Assembly (NCBI GenBank): GCA_963920765.1 | Contig: OY987242.1 | Coordinates: 5,916,789 to 5,980,788 of the forward strand | Direction of reading: 5' to 3' | DNA: 64,000 bases | Source: Ulota crispa | Taxonomy: Eukaryota > Streptophyta > Bryopsida > Orthotrichales > Orthotrichaceae | In this document: positions 33,881 to 47,692 of the stretch, one piece after another | How the letters are laid out: the number at the start of each line of letters is the position of its first letter | How positions within the stretch are numbered: position 1 is the stretch's first letter | Position numbers and translations under genes: made by a program | The notes under the pieces: model-generated | Databases searched by the model: none | Told to the model about the DNA's origin: nothing | Seen by the model: the letters and a program-made list of their open reading frames with translations, nothing else

Positions 33881-36800
33881 ATGGCGAATAGGAATCGCAT
33901 GCCAGTGCTTAATGCGCGCTCCGGACATCCGAATGGTGCTGGCCGTCCCGGTCCTTATGGTCCAGTTCGACCACAGATGGGAGGTCCACCTCCAGTTATG
34001 TCTGGACCTCCGATGCCGGGAATGCTAGAGCAGAAAATGCAAAACCAGCATGAGGAGATTCAAAGCCTTCTGACGGCGAATCAACGCCTTGCCGCGACAC
34101 ATGTGGCTCTCCGGCAAGAATTGGCCGCTGCTCAGCAGGAGATGCAACGTCTCAATTCCGTCATTGCAGGTGACCAGACTCGGAACTCATTAAAGAAACA
34201 GTACTGTATAGATATTCATGTCACGAGTACGATTTATAGCACTTAATCCGAACCTTAGTAAGTTCAGCGTTGAGTTTAGGCATTAGATGTTTTCTTTTCA
34301 GGTTTTTTTAACCCTCAATCTTGTTTCAATTCTCTTTGAGCTGGTCATACTGGATACCGACAAGGGGTGACCTGTTAGTGTTGTCAATTTCGTGATGAAC
34401 ATTGATGCATCCCGGTGTTTCTAGAGAATAATTTTGTTTTATTATCTTTTGCATTTCATGACTGTGGCGAACTTAATTTAATGCGTTTGACTAGTTTAGG
34501 TTTAACGGATCGCTTAGATTAGCTTTTGACAAGAGAACTCTTTCCATTCTCAGGCATATCTTCAGAGAAGGACGCTCAAATAAGGTCCCTTCTTGAAAAG
34601 GTCGGCAAACTAGAATCGGATCTGCGTTCGACTGAAGCCATCAAGCAGGAGCTTCTCCAAGCCCGCGGTGATTGTCAGAAACTGCATATACATTCTCAAG
34701 AGTTGAATCAACAAGTTCGGAATACATCCGTGGAGCTGCAGCGAGCCCGAGGAGAGTTGCAGCAGGTTCCTGCTCTGCGAACAGACGTTGATAATCTTCG
34801 CGCTGAGCTACAACGAGCCAGGTGTGATGCTTACCCTCATTATTTATTGTGTTCGGGTTACTGTATATAGTTAGAGAGTTGTGAATAAGCTTATTGATGT
34901 GTGCGACTCCATTTCGTGTTGAGTTCTTTTATTTGTGTGAAGATTGTATGTTGGCCATGCTGCGCAAGGCTTGATGTTGAGCTGTGACTTACAAGCTTCT
35001 AGGTTCTTCATTAGTTTTAACGTCTTAGATGAAATTTCTATTCTTGAGAAATTTTCACCTTAAGCGTGAACTTCAAGTTATTATATGGTCAAGGAGCCAA
35101 AACATTTACTTCTGAGAAATCTCCTTTTCTCCTGGTTAGAGTTTATTTATGTGTTTAATTTCAGCTCTTTACTTGTGTGTTACACTTTTTCAGAAATGCG
35201 TTTGAGTATGAGAAAAAAGCGAATGCCGAACAACTGGAACAAAGGCAAGCTATGGAAAAGAACCTTGTGGATATGGCAAGGGATTTAGAGAAGCTGCGAG
35301 CAGAGGCTACAAACTCTGAGAAGAGGGCACGTCTTCATCCAGGTATTATTATCGCTCCTAGCTGGAACTCTTCATGTCATTTTTGGTCGTTTGTTCGTCT
35401 AGTTGTAAATGCATATTGCAGGTACTTATCCACCATCGCACTCAATGCTTTTGCCGTAGACATGTCATCAGACGGATATCCATAGTGTATTGCCGGACTC
35501 CCTGATAGTTTTGAATGCTATGAGGTTGTTAGTGTCTTCGACCGGGTTGTTGCTATGGTTGTTAATATTGCCTACATCAGGTGGTGCATATAATGGAGGA
35601 TATCCTGGTCCAGAAGCTTCCTATGGTCTGGCGCAGCCACAGGTCTATGGAGATGGTTATGGCATGCACCCCCAGGTATGCAATTGGATTCTATCATGTC
35701 CAAATATAATTACCTGAATAGTTGAACTATATTTGGCTTCTTTAGTTCTTAATTTCAGCATTGATATGGGTCTTTCCAGCTGTTGATGCCGCAGTTCATC
35801 GCGCTTACAGTATTTCCTTGATTCGGACATATAAGTAGAAATAATTGTAACATTACAATTCGGTGTCGAGTGCGTTATTGGTTCTCGCAATGTGATCTCG
35901 TCGTACTTCTTTCTGTCAAACGGCTCCGTAAGCTCCACGAAGATGTAGATGTTTTAAATAGTCTGTGGCAGTGTTTGTGCCACCCACTTTGTTGCAACTG
36001 ACTTTTGGGGTAGGACCTATAAGCATAGCAGCTCGTTCGTTCGTTCGACCGTCCGGTTTCACATTTATCCGAGGGCTTTTGTAGTTAATTGGAATTTTGT
36101 AATGATTAGTTTCATTACTTTCGTTGGTGCGAGGCTGGCTCTCTCTATTGCTTGTTCTCATTTATCCAGATATTAATATCAGATATTATCCGTTTATCCA
36201 GTTACTATTAGACTCAATTGATGAGACTGCCAAGAGCCAAAAATATTCGATGCATGGACGCCGCGGTTAGTTCGTAGACGCTATTTGTAAATTAGTATGG
36301 TTTTTCTGTTATGCCTTAGTACTCTACAGTAATTTCGGACATCTCATTCGAGGTAGATTGCTGATGTCTTTCGTAGTGTTTGTAGTACGTTCGCTGCAAA
36401 GACATCTTGATCGCTAGGGGAGTGTGACGTATGGGTGCTTGCATCCGTGTTATGTCGCAGTCATTCTTCGCGATTGAGATTCATTATCGTTGTATCTAGT
36501 GTCATTTTCTTAATTATGGCAGTCAAAATTTGAAGTGCGATAGTTGCGAATTTGATGATATGGTGTACTATCTCAGTACTTTTTGTATGTAGGTAAAGTT
36601 TTGATGGTTTAGTTCATAGCGAGATTGCTGGGGACCTCATCATTCAATGTACGAAGTAGAGAGTACCGGTAGTGTCTATTGACTAATTAGCTAAGAGGTT
36701 GTTGGTCCAATTTTGAATGATATAATCTTGAACCTGATTATATGTAAGTTAGTTTTGTGGCTCAAACCTCCTTCACTTGCTACCACTCAGATGCCATATG

Positions 36801-39800
36801 CTTTGGAGAGTGCTGTTGGGTTTCGACCCAGACCAGCCCCGACACGGGGAGGACCACCGTATAAAATGCCACGTAGGTAGACTTCTGGATACGGGTAGAT
36901 GGAGGTTTGAAGTCGATGGTCCGACAAGGGGCATTATTCGTCTCCAGAATATGAAGTATCTTCTCGCTTTTCGGCGTTCAGCGGATGATATCCAGATTCT
37001 ATGGAAGTTTTTATCCTGAGCATATAGAGTATGTTGTGAAACATGGACACTTAGGAATAATCTGATTATCCGTAGGCACCAAGTATCTTTCTAAGGTTAT
37101 ATGTTATCCGTAGACGTATTCTCTCTCTCAGACAGAACTGATCTCTTTTATCTCTTTAGCCACTTCCATTTCTAACAAAGTAAGAAATTTTGAAATAGCC
37201 TTTAGAGCGAGGCGATACATGGTTATTATTCGTTCAGTTTGTTAGAAGATATGAAATCGAGTAGATTTGTACACATACACCAACTGGACAGTGTAAATAT
37301 CAATCGGAATTGCTCTTCCAAATGTTAGTCAATGCTTTTAGTTTGCAGTCTTCAATCTTTTCCAAGTATTGATTGGTATAGAACTGGTATGCTTGGAGAA
37401 GTTCGATGAAGTATCACCAACTGTGATATGCTATACTACAACCAGTGAAGAGCATGCAGTCTCAGAGTGGTAATTCAGTAGGTTTTTCCAATCTTGACTG
37501 TTTATTTGAGGGTAGATCATTATTCATACTAGAAAGTATTGTGGTTTTCTTGTTCTACTTAGAAAGAAAACATATTTAGGGGTTGCTGCATCTGTTGTTG
37601 GTCTTACTGATATATGTGATGGTCTGTAGCCGTGGTGCCAGAAGGTCCTAATAACGTTAGTGCTATATTCTGTGTGTATGATTTCACGGTCAGCATTTAG
37701 TGGCGAACTGGTCAATGTGTAATGTGTAAATCCACGAATGCTACAACGGAATAAAAATGAAGGTCCAACTTGAGAATGTATTGAAGATTCTTCATCTGCA
37801 TAAGTCTTTGCTTTAGGTTTGGAAGAAGCCAGTTAACTCATTCGATTATGTTCAAGTTATCCTTCATATAGAATCGTGTACCCAGATGGTTTCCTCGTGG
37901 TCTCAAGCAACCTTCGCTGTTTCTTTGATTGGATTTATCATTGAGAAGCATACACGATTTACATATGAATCTACAACATACAAGTAGTTGAATTTTGGTC
38001 TGTACAAGCTTAATAGAAATGTAATTGGGACGGTTGTGGTACTTCGCTTCTTGCACATTCTTTGTGATGCAAGTTTGAGAAACGATGCGCGGTGAATTCT
38101 AACCAGATGAGGTGAACCAAGTAGCCAATGAAAGTAGCAGCTTGGTGAGGCTACTTCCATGCGGCCTTTACTTCGGGTGTTTATCACATTTTATTGAGTC
38201 TTTCCTACTGAAGTTCGATCTTCCAGAGTCTTGATCTTCGTTTGTGCTGCACACAACTCTCCAGTGTTCTGCATCATTAGGTTCTTTTTATTACTGCGAT
38301 TTATGTTTCATTCCATTCTTTCTACTGCTGCTGCTGTGTGTTGATTTCTGAATAGTAGACATTTGTGGATGACATGAAAAATCCCTGGTTCTCGTCATGT
38401 CTGCACTTAGGTTATGTCTGGAATTGATAGGTATGAAGAAAGGATTTGGATTGCATCATGTGTGCTAGAGTACTGGTCTCTGGAACCAGACTTACTGCAT
38501 GAATAAATTTATTTTGTTCTTTTACTGGAATAGCACTGATGAACATACCACGTTACATGTTAGAATGTGTATGTGTAGTGTCGTGTGTCTGAAGCGTCAA
38601 CTGCTAGAGGTGATGTCTTTTACACGCTGTCGTGTTCGAGAGCTGTTTCACAGTCCTCATAATTTAGATCTGTAGCCGCCTGAGTCTGTGTCCTTTTGTG
38701 CATATTCGTTATGATTCCCCTGGTGCAGGAAGCTGGTCCAGCAGCAAATGGCCATCTTTCGATCAGTGCAAGCGAAAATGATTACGGTAAATCTCTTGCG
38801 GAGGCTGCAAAGGCTAATTCAGGACAGAATGTCAACGTTGGTTATCCTGTTCAATTACAGGATCCTAGCTACAAAGCAACTGCTGATGTAAAAGCTACAG
38901 AAGAATGGGCTACCCATGAAGCGCCGAATGGTAAACCGTTTTATCACAACTTGATCACAGGCGCAACACAGTGGGAAAAACCAGCAGCGCTTGAGACCCA
39001 TAATTATCCTCAGGTGACGCTCAAGCAAGTTGGAGAACTTTCATCTTTACATGGACCTACTTGCATGACTTACATGTAGTTGAGCATTTTTATTGTGCAA
39101 TTCAATAAGTTGTGAAGGATTTTAGTGGTTCAGTTGTCTAGGCAGAAATTTACTGTAGTAGTACTGCTTGAAATTTATGAGACTGAAGTGCTGTTTTGGC
39201 GGAGTTTTGGATCATAGACCTACATACAGGCAGGTACAAACCAAGCTGCTTCAAGCCAAACTCCGAATCCAGTATTTAGTGGACAAGTTCAGCAAAGTCC
39301 TCTCATTGCCCACGTTTCTGGTGGGGTAATTCAAACACCACAGCAAGCGAATGCAATACATTCTGGCCAGAGTATCATTCAGACCCCGCAAATGGCTTCT
39401 GGGCATCATCCAGGAGGTTATATGCCTCAAATGGGTGCTTCTTTTCAACAATCTGGCATGTATGGTCAGCCTGCTGGAGCATACACGTCTCAGACAGGTA
39501 ATGATTTTCTGGCTGATAGTCTTTCCAAATCTTGGAATTAACGTTCCAGTGAGTATAGCCTCTTTTTTTTTTCACATGCATGCTTATTCGATCCTGGGAT
39601 TGTATAACCAACATATCACCTGGGCAGGTACCTACATGTATGCCGGATCTCATATGCAACAACCTGGTTCTTACGTCCAACCGTCTGGAATGGCGCAATT
39701 ACCAACCGGGCAACCGACAAAACCGGGAAATCTAATGCAAACTTCTCAAAGTTCATATGTACCTCCTCTCCTACAGATCCAAGGACAACCGGCCGGGGCC

Positions 39801-42800
39801 ACAGCCGCTGCTCCTATGCCCCACCTCGTGCATGGGCACCTTAGTTATCCAACACCTGGAGCGGTTTCACACCCTGGACCCCCGCAAGCAGCAGGGACTC
39901 AATTGCCTCCTCTTATGCCAGTTCCTCTGGGACAACCGCCGTTATTGCAGGCACCGCAAACTCTGCCCAACCAGCCTGGGTCCCGACCTGGAGGCTACTC
40001 GTCCAACATCCAGCAGCAGCAACAACAAAGCCAGCAGACTAGCTCACTGTCCTCACCTAGACAAGCTCAAAACCAATCTCGAGCATCCTCTCAGCCCTCT
40101 CCATCACCATCAACTCCGTCTCAGGCTCAAGGTCAAGCGACAAATGCACAAGCAGGACACACCCCTCACGGTATTGGCTTTCTCCCCAGATTCAATATAT
40201 CCGAAATCAGTTGACAATTTGAACAAAGTTTGGTAGCCTTTCTTATCTTAAAATTGACGTTGAAGGATTGGCCTAGCTAGTGTTTAGGAGGTTCCTCACA
40301 ATTAAACTTGAACATGCTGGTTATGGTTGTCATAGGTTGAAAATGTTATGGGTTCTGTTATTTTGAAATGTAATAAACATAATCACATATCTGATCGCTG
40401 CTGGTGTATTGAGCCTGAGTTGGTGAATTGATGCGATTCTCATCAATTGTTCATACGACGTGTCGGCCAGATTCATGATCTTCGTGTTTTGAAGTGATGC
40501 TTTGTAGAGGATATCTATATTATGTTCATTGTAATTCTTTTGTGTAGATGGTTGTGCGTGAATTTGCAGTACCGTTTGCATTACAAAGATATGGTTTAAA
40601 GGTGTATTCATGTCCGTTTTTGGTGCTTGATCCCTCAGTGTCTGCGCCTCCTGTTATCCATCCACGACCTTCTGTTTCAGAAACTACTACCCCTGTGAAA
40701 CCCTCGCCAGCTCCACCACCTCCTACTGTAACCAGTGGCCCTCAAGGTGACTGGCCGAACCTCGTTCATGATATGAACTTGTTTCAGTGAGCTCATTTCT
40801 TACAGACTAATTAAGGGTAGATCAGTCTAAATGATTTCCGTTTAGGTTTTCTTTCAGAGCATTATCGTTCTTCAACTAATATAGAAATATGCCTTATCTC
40901 GTACCATCTGTCTGATCGTTGCGAATCTCTTCCTTTTTGAAATGGCTTCTTGAGGGTCTTCATTTTAAATTAGTAGGATTATTGACAATCCAAAATCGTA
41001 CTTCTGTATGACCCTGCTTGTTTAACTGCTTACAAAGTCCTTTGCTTTGTCTCAGGTGCCAATCTTTTTGTGTTCGGTATTCCTGAGGATATGGGTGACA
41101 AGAAGTTGGCAGAATTGTTCACATCGTATGGTACTGTTATTTATTCAAAAGTTGGTGTGGAAAAGGATACAGGGCGAAATCGAACTTATGGTATGATATC
41201 TTTCTACCTAATTTTTCTTCAATTTTCTCTAGGGTTGTACTTATCTTCAGATGCAGTATCAACCTCTGTTCTCTCTACTTTTATTTTCAAGTCATTTTAT
41301 GAGATAGATTTTTCTTTGTAACTGGTACCTTTGTCGATCTGCTGGCAAATTTTCCTAGAGATTAATCTTGATTGTTTCGTAAGTCTGTCAACATCGTGGC
41401 ATGGGGGTATTGTATTCATTTTAGATTTGGATTCGCTCCGCTGCTAGTCGCGATTCGCATCCGTTACTTTTTAATATTTAGTCTCATTCTTAGGATCGTT
41501 TTTTAATCTCTGTGGAGACGGTCTTCTGATTCTTTTCAAAGACAAAGGACGCAGACAATCCAGTCTTAATAGGGGTTTTTTTGTTTCCTCAACTTGGGCC
41601 ATTGCTTGCTTAATGCGACTAATATGTAGTTCTCAGTTTACTTGAATTGGAGAGATGCGTTTGGGACACTTGCATGATTGTTCGAGTCAGCCAGAAGCAT
41701 ACGTTATTGTATCTTTTATAGCGTTTACACTAGTTCCTCCTTATTCGTTATCAGTCAGACTTAGAATGTTTCCACAAGGTGTGACCTTCACAATATTTGC
41801 GTGAAATATGTATGATTGAGGATCGGTACCCTCTGTGAGTTCGCGCATGATACTAGTGCTCTGAATGAGTGCGAGGTGGTTCAAATTGTTTGGAATAAAT
41901 AGTTCTCTGTGCAGACCCGCCTTTCTATAGGGTATCTAAGGTGACGGAATCCTATTCGAGGTATAGCGAAGTCAGTGTTTTTATCTATACGAAAGGTCAA
42001 TGCGATCAACCTCTAGGGTATTTTTTTGGTTTTGCTTACGTTACTCTTTTTTTCTTACTTCTTTTAGCATCAACTGTTCAGGAAACTTTATTAGGTGTTT
42101 TGATATCAAAGATGTCTTTTACGGTCGATTAGTTTTAGTAAGTCGGCAATAAGCGACTTTCGTTGGGAAATGTCAAAACGATTTGCAGAGAACGGGAACT
42201 ACTATGTCATTAAAATTGTAGCTTCCCTGTGCCTGGTAGCTTGCATTTCATTCCAGTCTGCTGTTTTTGGTTATATGCAATATCGCACTTGTGGGTAATG
42301 TTATCTCGTGACGCAGTTCAGGGGGTATAAGTACCGCATCATTGAGAGCCCCAAAAGTCTTCTAATTGTTGTCTTGAAGGGTTGCATATTTATAGTTTTT
42401 TTTCCTATACATTGCCTTTCACCTTTTGTAGTTGTGTTCTATCATTTTTCTTGTTTAGCTGCTGGTGTTTAAATTCTCGCAAGAGTTGCTTATGATAAAC
42501 ACGGTGTCGGTCCTTCTCCTCTAAGTTCGTAGTACCTATACTAGCGGCAGCTATTTTAGTGGAGTCAGTTCCTTGTTACTCGGTCATACGGCTCCCTTAT
42601 CATATTCTCCCAAACAGGTTTTGTATCCATGGATTCACCGCAGTCTGCTGAAGCAGCAATTCAGCAAGTGAATGGTGTTCTTATCTCTGGCAAGCGCATC
42701 AAGGTGGAGTTGAAGAGGGGAGACAACGAAAGCCAAAACCACCATCAACAAAACCAGTCACATTCGCACCTGCATCACCCCCATCAACATCAACCTCCAT

Positions 42801-42865
42801 CTGGACCTGGTCCTACGAGATGGACTCCAAACCACAATGCAAATTCTGGCTATCGGCCATATTGA
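33881..42865 (+). CDS. FLX-like coiled coil joined to WW and CELF-type RRM domains
   Basis: Predicted nuclear RNA-related regulator; FLX proteins are scaffolds for chromatin and transcription regulators of flowering, and CELF-type RRMs bind GU-rich RNA. Exons: 33881-34169, 34554-34821, 35194-35342, 35581-35675, 38729-39013, 39230-39497, 39628-40170, 40639-40746, 41056-41190, 42618-42865; 2388 nt, 795 aa, all phases fit with GT-AG introns. Residues 45-235 are the FLX coiled coil ([17 protein letters not shown], then [19 protein letters not shown]). A WW domain has Trp327 and Trp349 with the EKP Pro. Residues about 363-665 are Pro/Gln-rich. The RRM from about 669 has RNP2 LFVFGI and RNP1 RTYGFVSM and ends LKRGD, then a His/Gln tail. 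An in-frame ATG at 38711 leaves open the alternative of two adjacent genes, with the WW/RRM protein separate. Confidence 0.82.
36791..36880 (+). CDS. Alternative terminal exon giving an FLX-like-only protein
   Basis: Within the 3.05-kb intron after exon 4, CCACTCAG at 36783-36790 is followed by a phase-0 frame ([10 protein letters not shown], then [15 protein letters not shown]) ending in TAG at 36878-36880. Spliced to exon 4 it gives a 296-residue protein, the usual length for FLX-like proteins, and its basic Arg/Pro end is like theirs. This could be an isoform made by intronic polyadenylation, or the true end of an FLX-like gene. Confidence 0.6.
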   Translation: MPYALESAVGFRPRPAPTRGGPPYKMPRR

Positions 42866-45800
42866 GCTAACATTCTGAAGCGTTCTCATTTATGGTGCGT
42901 TCTTGGTCAATTTGTAAATCCGTTGCTCGAATCGTCTATTTAGTAGAAGTGCTCATTCGGAAGACCTGGTCATGAATTTTCCATATGGATTATCTTTGGC
43001 AGTCGTTGTGACTTCTTTTATTCGTTCAAGACTTGTGGTTTGTCATGGGATTCAAACGTTTAGAAGTTTGGTGCCAGGATTGACCAATTTTTGACTATTT
43101 CTTAAGGTAGAGCTTAGAGGAAATTTGAAGCGAATGTAGATTTAAGATTTCAGTATATGCGGAGTACTTCTGGACTTCTTCTTTACTTTTTTGCACTCCA
43201 TGTATATGGTGTTTCCAAGAATTAAACTACAGTTTGCGGATTTTACCCCAAAGGTGACTTCCTGTCTAGTCTTTCCTATTTCTTTTTTCTAAAGCACTTG
43301 CAGGATTTCACGTTAGTCTTCCATGAATATGTCTAGTCTTGCCAGGTCCTCCTTCACAGTGTGGTTTTTTTACTACTGTCTGGTCTTGGGTTATTCTTGA
43401 GATGGAAACGTAGTGGTTTGCATTCATTTTCTGGACATTGTCGTGTGCTAGGCTATTTTCGTTGGTCCATATAGGGCGTTAGTTGTGCTTGTGATTTGTA
43501 CTTGCCACATCTTTTTCTATGAACAATGTTTCCTAAGCAGCTAGCTTTCCATTGTTAAGAATGAGGCATTCTATATTCAAGTTGCGTCATTTTTCCTTTT
43601 ATACATTGCCAATGTGGAGACGTGGATTGGTGTGCATATTCAGCTCCTTGGATCATATTGATGAGCTAGGTCATAAAATCTGCTTCTGATGGATGATAAA
43701 GAGCTTGGATTGAAAAGCAAGGTCTATTTTTCAATTTTGTACCTTCTGTACCCGAGTATTTCAGTACACTTCGCTTCAAGTTTTTTAGCCCTCGCCATCT
43801 GTTTCAAGGTCATTTTGTAGATCAAGGTTCGTCATGTTTTTGTTCGTTGAGGTGAGGATGGGCAGAATATTTCTTTGTCTCTAGGACATTAAGGTCCTTC
43901 CACATCGATTTGGCATTGCTGCATACCATTCTGTTGTTGGATCACTGGAAATTCTTTTATGTCGTGGACTCTTTTTTAAGTGACCCGAATTAGACAATTG
44001 GTCGCAGGCGTTATTCTCTCGTGCTTTGTGTTCTATAACTTGGTCCTCGTTTTCGGGAGACTGTCGTTAGCACTTGCCAGCGGGATGGGCTGTGCCTCCT
44101 TTCGCTATGGAGAACACTACCGGGTCGTTTTGTTCTCGTGAAGATCCTGACTTGTTTTTTGAATTCAGACTTTTTGTTCAGTATCATGATGTCATAATCT
44201 CCTTTACGTGTTACTCTGGCGTACACTCTAAAAGTGGGAAGTGCCCACACTTGCAGGATAACTAAGGGAGAAGTAGAGTTAGCAAACGCCTGACACTTAA
44301 TTGTTGGTGGCGGAGTTTGCACTTCTAATCATCAGTATGGGCACAGTTAGTTTACTTGTCCCGAAATTAAGTTAAGTTAAGGAAATGTATCCGAATGATG
44401 TGCTTATTATTTAGCAGGATTCTTCTCCAATTTGGTACTTAAGCTTACTTTGGCAGTGCTGGCTCCCAGTTACCAATTCCAGTCGGTCAAAGAGAATACT
44501 TGGTTAGTGCATGTGGAGCTTTTGCAACAAGATATTCCTAGTTTGAGAGTAGTTTTCCTTCTACGCCGAATTGTCAACAGGAATTTTGTGTGAAGGTGCT
44601 ACTAGCTTCTTTTTGTTGCAACTATGCTAGAGCTTTTATCCTCATAATGTTGCAAACTTGTTGTGGTTCGGTCCTAAGTGTAGAATATCCAGGTTGTTTC
44701 AAGGTCACTCGACGTAGAGGTGCGTCTCAATGTTCACTTTATGCTACCACAGTATATGCAATGTACTAGGAATGATGAACGTTGGTTAATCAGCGGACGT
44801 GTAGGCTCGGTTTTTGATGTGCTTGAGGGCTTCTTTGGTCAGTAGGGAGTACTAATCCTGTTCTCTTCTGTTGCCAGTTACCTCAAATTCTCGTCAATTG
44901 ACTACTGCGTGGTTTGGTTCTTAAAAGTAACAGAATCCAGCTTTAGGTTGCTGGTGGTGGTAACCAAAAACTACAATTGCTTACAGAATGGGAATAGCAG
45001 GATTCAATCAAATTTAACCCGAGCATTCTGAATGGTACTAGGTTTGGTTCATGCAACTATACTAAAACTGTCTGCTTTCGGTAGTGCTATTTAATAGTTG
45101 CTCACCTTTAAGGCGAGAGGGTGCTTTCATTGTAGTTGCTTTGTTCTTAACGTGCTCACATCTCACGAAGGGTAAACGTAGTATTTATACTTCTGTTAAT
45201 TAAAATTCGTTAGATATGATTTATGGTAACATCCTTTTCAACCTCTTGATTAGAAATGCTCAAAATATCATTTGTTTATACAGATATGGCCTTAGAAGCT
45301 GGATTTGTGCGATACTGAATTTCGTTTTTGATGGTGGAGATCTAATGATGCTGCCAACTGCACTTTTGTGTCCCTTGCCTTGAGATGTATCTACATGTTC
45401 TCATGCTTTGATTGTGAGGCATTAGGCTACGAGAGACGTCAAACGTTCTTGACTATTGCTGGTAGTCGCCCTTCCGGTGTATTGGTTTATCTCATGTATA
45501 GTTCTCGTCATCTAAACTTTTTGTTTATTCCTGAATATTCTCGACCATTTTTTTCACACTTGGTTGTCAGTGTTATTCAGAATCTGTTTGTGGAGATGAG
45601 TGCACTGGAGCAAGCTGCTGCCGAATGCTGTTCATGAGTACTCAGTTGCAGGTATGTCATCTCTGTATTCAATTCTAACTTTGTTTATATAAGTTGCTTT
45701 GTTGATTGTTCTATAGTCGATTCTCGATTATGATTTAAGGTGGGAGCACCTGATTGTGACGTGCTCTGCGACTTATTTAGGTTTCTTAGTGTGAACATGT

Positions 45801-46620
45801 ACCCTTCCTAGATTGTGTCACAATTCGGTGCTTCTACCCTAGATTTGATTTTCATTCAAGTGTTTGGCAATTGCTACCGTTTCATCCATGGAATGCATTT
45901 CAGCATGGTGCCTGCGGCTGCCCTCTAGTAGACTCGTGATGTGAGCTATGTTTGTGGACTATTTGTTTTCTATAGAGCAAGAGAAATTGTATGTAAGAAA
46001 AATGTCTAGAGCATCTTGTGCGTCCAGATAGCTGGAAGATTTTTTCTGCAATCTAGACTCATGTGACATGATCCTTTCCTAAATTGTTTTGGCTAAGAAA
46101 TTGCTGGAATGGATCTGGATACAAGTATCAACCACATACTTCCGGTAGCAGCTTTATCTAGAAACAAGCATGAAGCGAACGACCTCCAAAAATGGCAGGA
46201 GTTTGCTCTTTCCTGTGGCCAGTTAGGTTGATTAGATTTTTGATGTGAATAAGCAGCTTTTATTGTTTTATATTTTGAAGATATATGTAATGTTGCCCTA
46301 TAGCGGATGTTTGTGATGCGATTTATCTTGACAATGGTAGACGGCGTGTTAAGTCTCTCACCAAAGATACATAATTGCGGTATTGCACTGTTGGTTGTTG
46401 GTTCTTACTTGTTTTGCTCTTATCATCTCTAGATTCTGTCCAGCCAGGCAACTTGTATGGATTTTCTGTTGGAACTTGGCTACCTTTTTAATGACATGGA
46501 ATATAAGCAGTGCACAACAAATTCAGTTATTTGCATAATTCTTGCTTCAGGTTCCAATCATGTTGAGGTGGGCAGTGACCCAAATTCTTGTGGCCACTTT
46601 TGAGCATGTTCATATGTCAA
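42866..46620. other. Unique-looking 3' flank of the FLX/WW/RRM locus
   Basis: 3.7 kb with composition like the introns of the preceding gene and unlike the AT-rich repeats that start near 46.6 kb. No exon chain, repeat or RNA gene is recognisable. The longest open frame (45368-45637, plus) has no recognisable domain. A long 3' UTR or non-coding transcript is possible. Confidence 0.4.
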
Positions 46621-47692
46621 TATTCAATTAATTTTGATTAAGAAGTATGCCACAAATAATTACTATCTTTATTGACTAATGTATGCTAGTAACTATATGA
46701 TGACTTTATGATAGCGACTTTGCAATCATTCTAATTGACATGGTGTCCTTGATTACGAATTGTTGTGATGTCACCAGTTTCTTGTTAAATTTATTGATTT
46801 TTCTTACAAAACGGATTTCAAAATTTTGGACTAGATCAAAAGTATCTTAGAGTTGCAAGCCCAATGAATTGCTGAAAATATAAATTGCTTAAAACTCAAT
46901 AATAATTATAACTCTCAAAGAAATAAATAACCTAACACACCATCAACCTAAGAACAATTACAATACTATAGAACCATTAAAAATAACAACGCCATTATTC
47001 AAATAACAATTGCAACTCACAAAGAAATCACATTGAACACAACTTTTATCAAAAAATAACATAAGTTAGTCGTAGGGCTAAATAATTGAATTTTTTATAA
47101 AATTCAAGTAACATAAATACAACAATATTATCAATCAATCTTTTGTATATCTTAATGATAATTCCTCCTAAAAGAGTATCTTCACATATTGGATTGATTA
47201 AAAAGTTACTTAGCATTCATGGTATTATATTAAAATACAATAATAAGTAAAACGTTGCTATAGAGTCCTCTCAAATATTGTTTATGTAAAGAGCCTTTTT
47301 AGCTTCAAAATCAAGAGTTTATAAAATTGACCCACATTGTATGTTCAAAAGGAAATGTAACTATTATTGTAATGAACTTGAAATATTGGTTAGCTACATA
47401 CTCTATCACCTCCTTAGTTTGAATATTTAGAAATGATAAAGGATACCATGGAAGCATCTTGTACAAAGTTATTGCTTTGCCTACAATGTGTTGCATTGAA
47501 GCTTCATTAGCACATTGATTTTCCCTTACAACAAGCATCAATTTAACAAGTTTACAAACATATTGCTGGCAACTATGGAAGTTGGCAGCCATGCAAGCTA
47601 GATGAGAGTCTCCGTGCACTTGCAAAACAAAGATATGGCCTAACAAACTTGAAGGTGACCTCTATGCATGGATTTTTGCAGCATCATGGATA
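46621..47692. other. AT-rich spacer
   Basis: Nothing recognisable; the change from the previous segment to strongly AT-rich DNA is abrupt at about 46.6 kb. Confidence 0.45.

Noticed and set aside
35421-35468. An extra FLX exon beginning GTACTTATCC after TTGCAG
   Set aside because: In the required phase it runs into TAG within 12 codons and has no donor of the right phase; exon 4 at 35581 joins directly in phase.
45368-45637. 89-codon open frame in the 3' flank of the FLX/WW/RRM locus
   Set aside because: No domain, no neighbouring exon-like pieces, and composition typical of chance frames.
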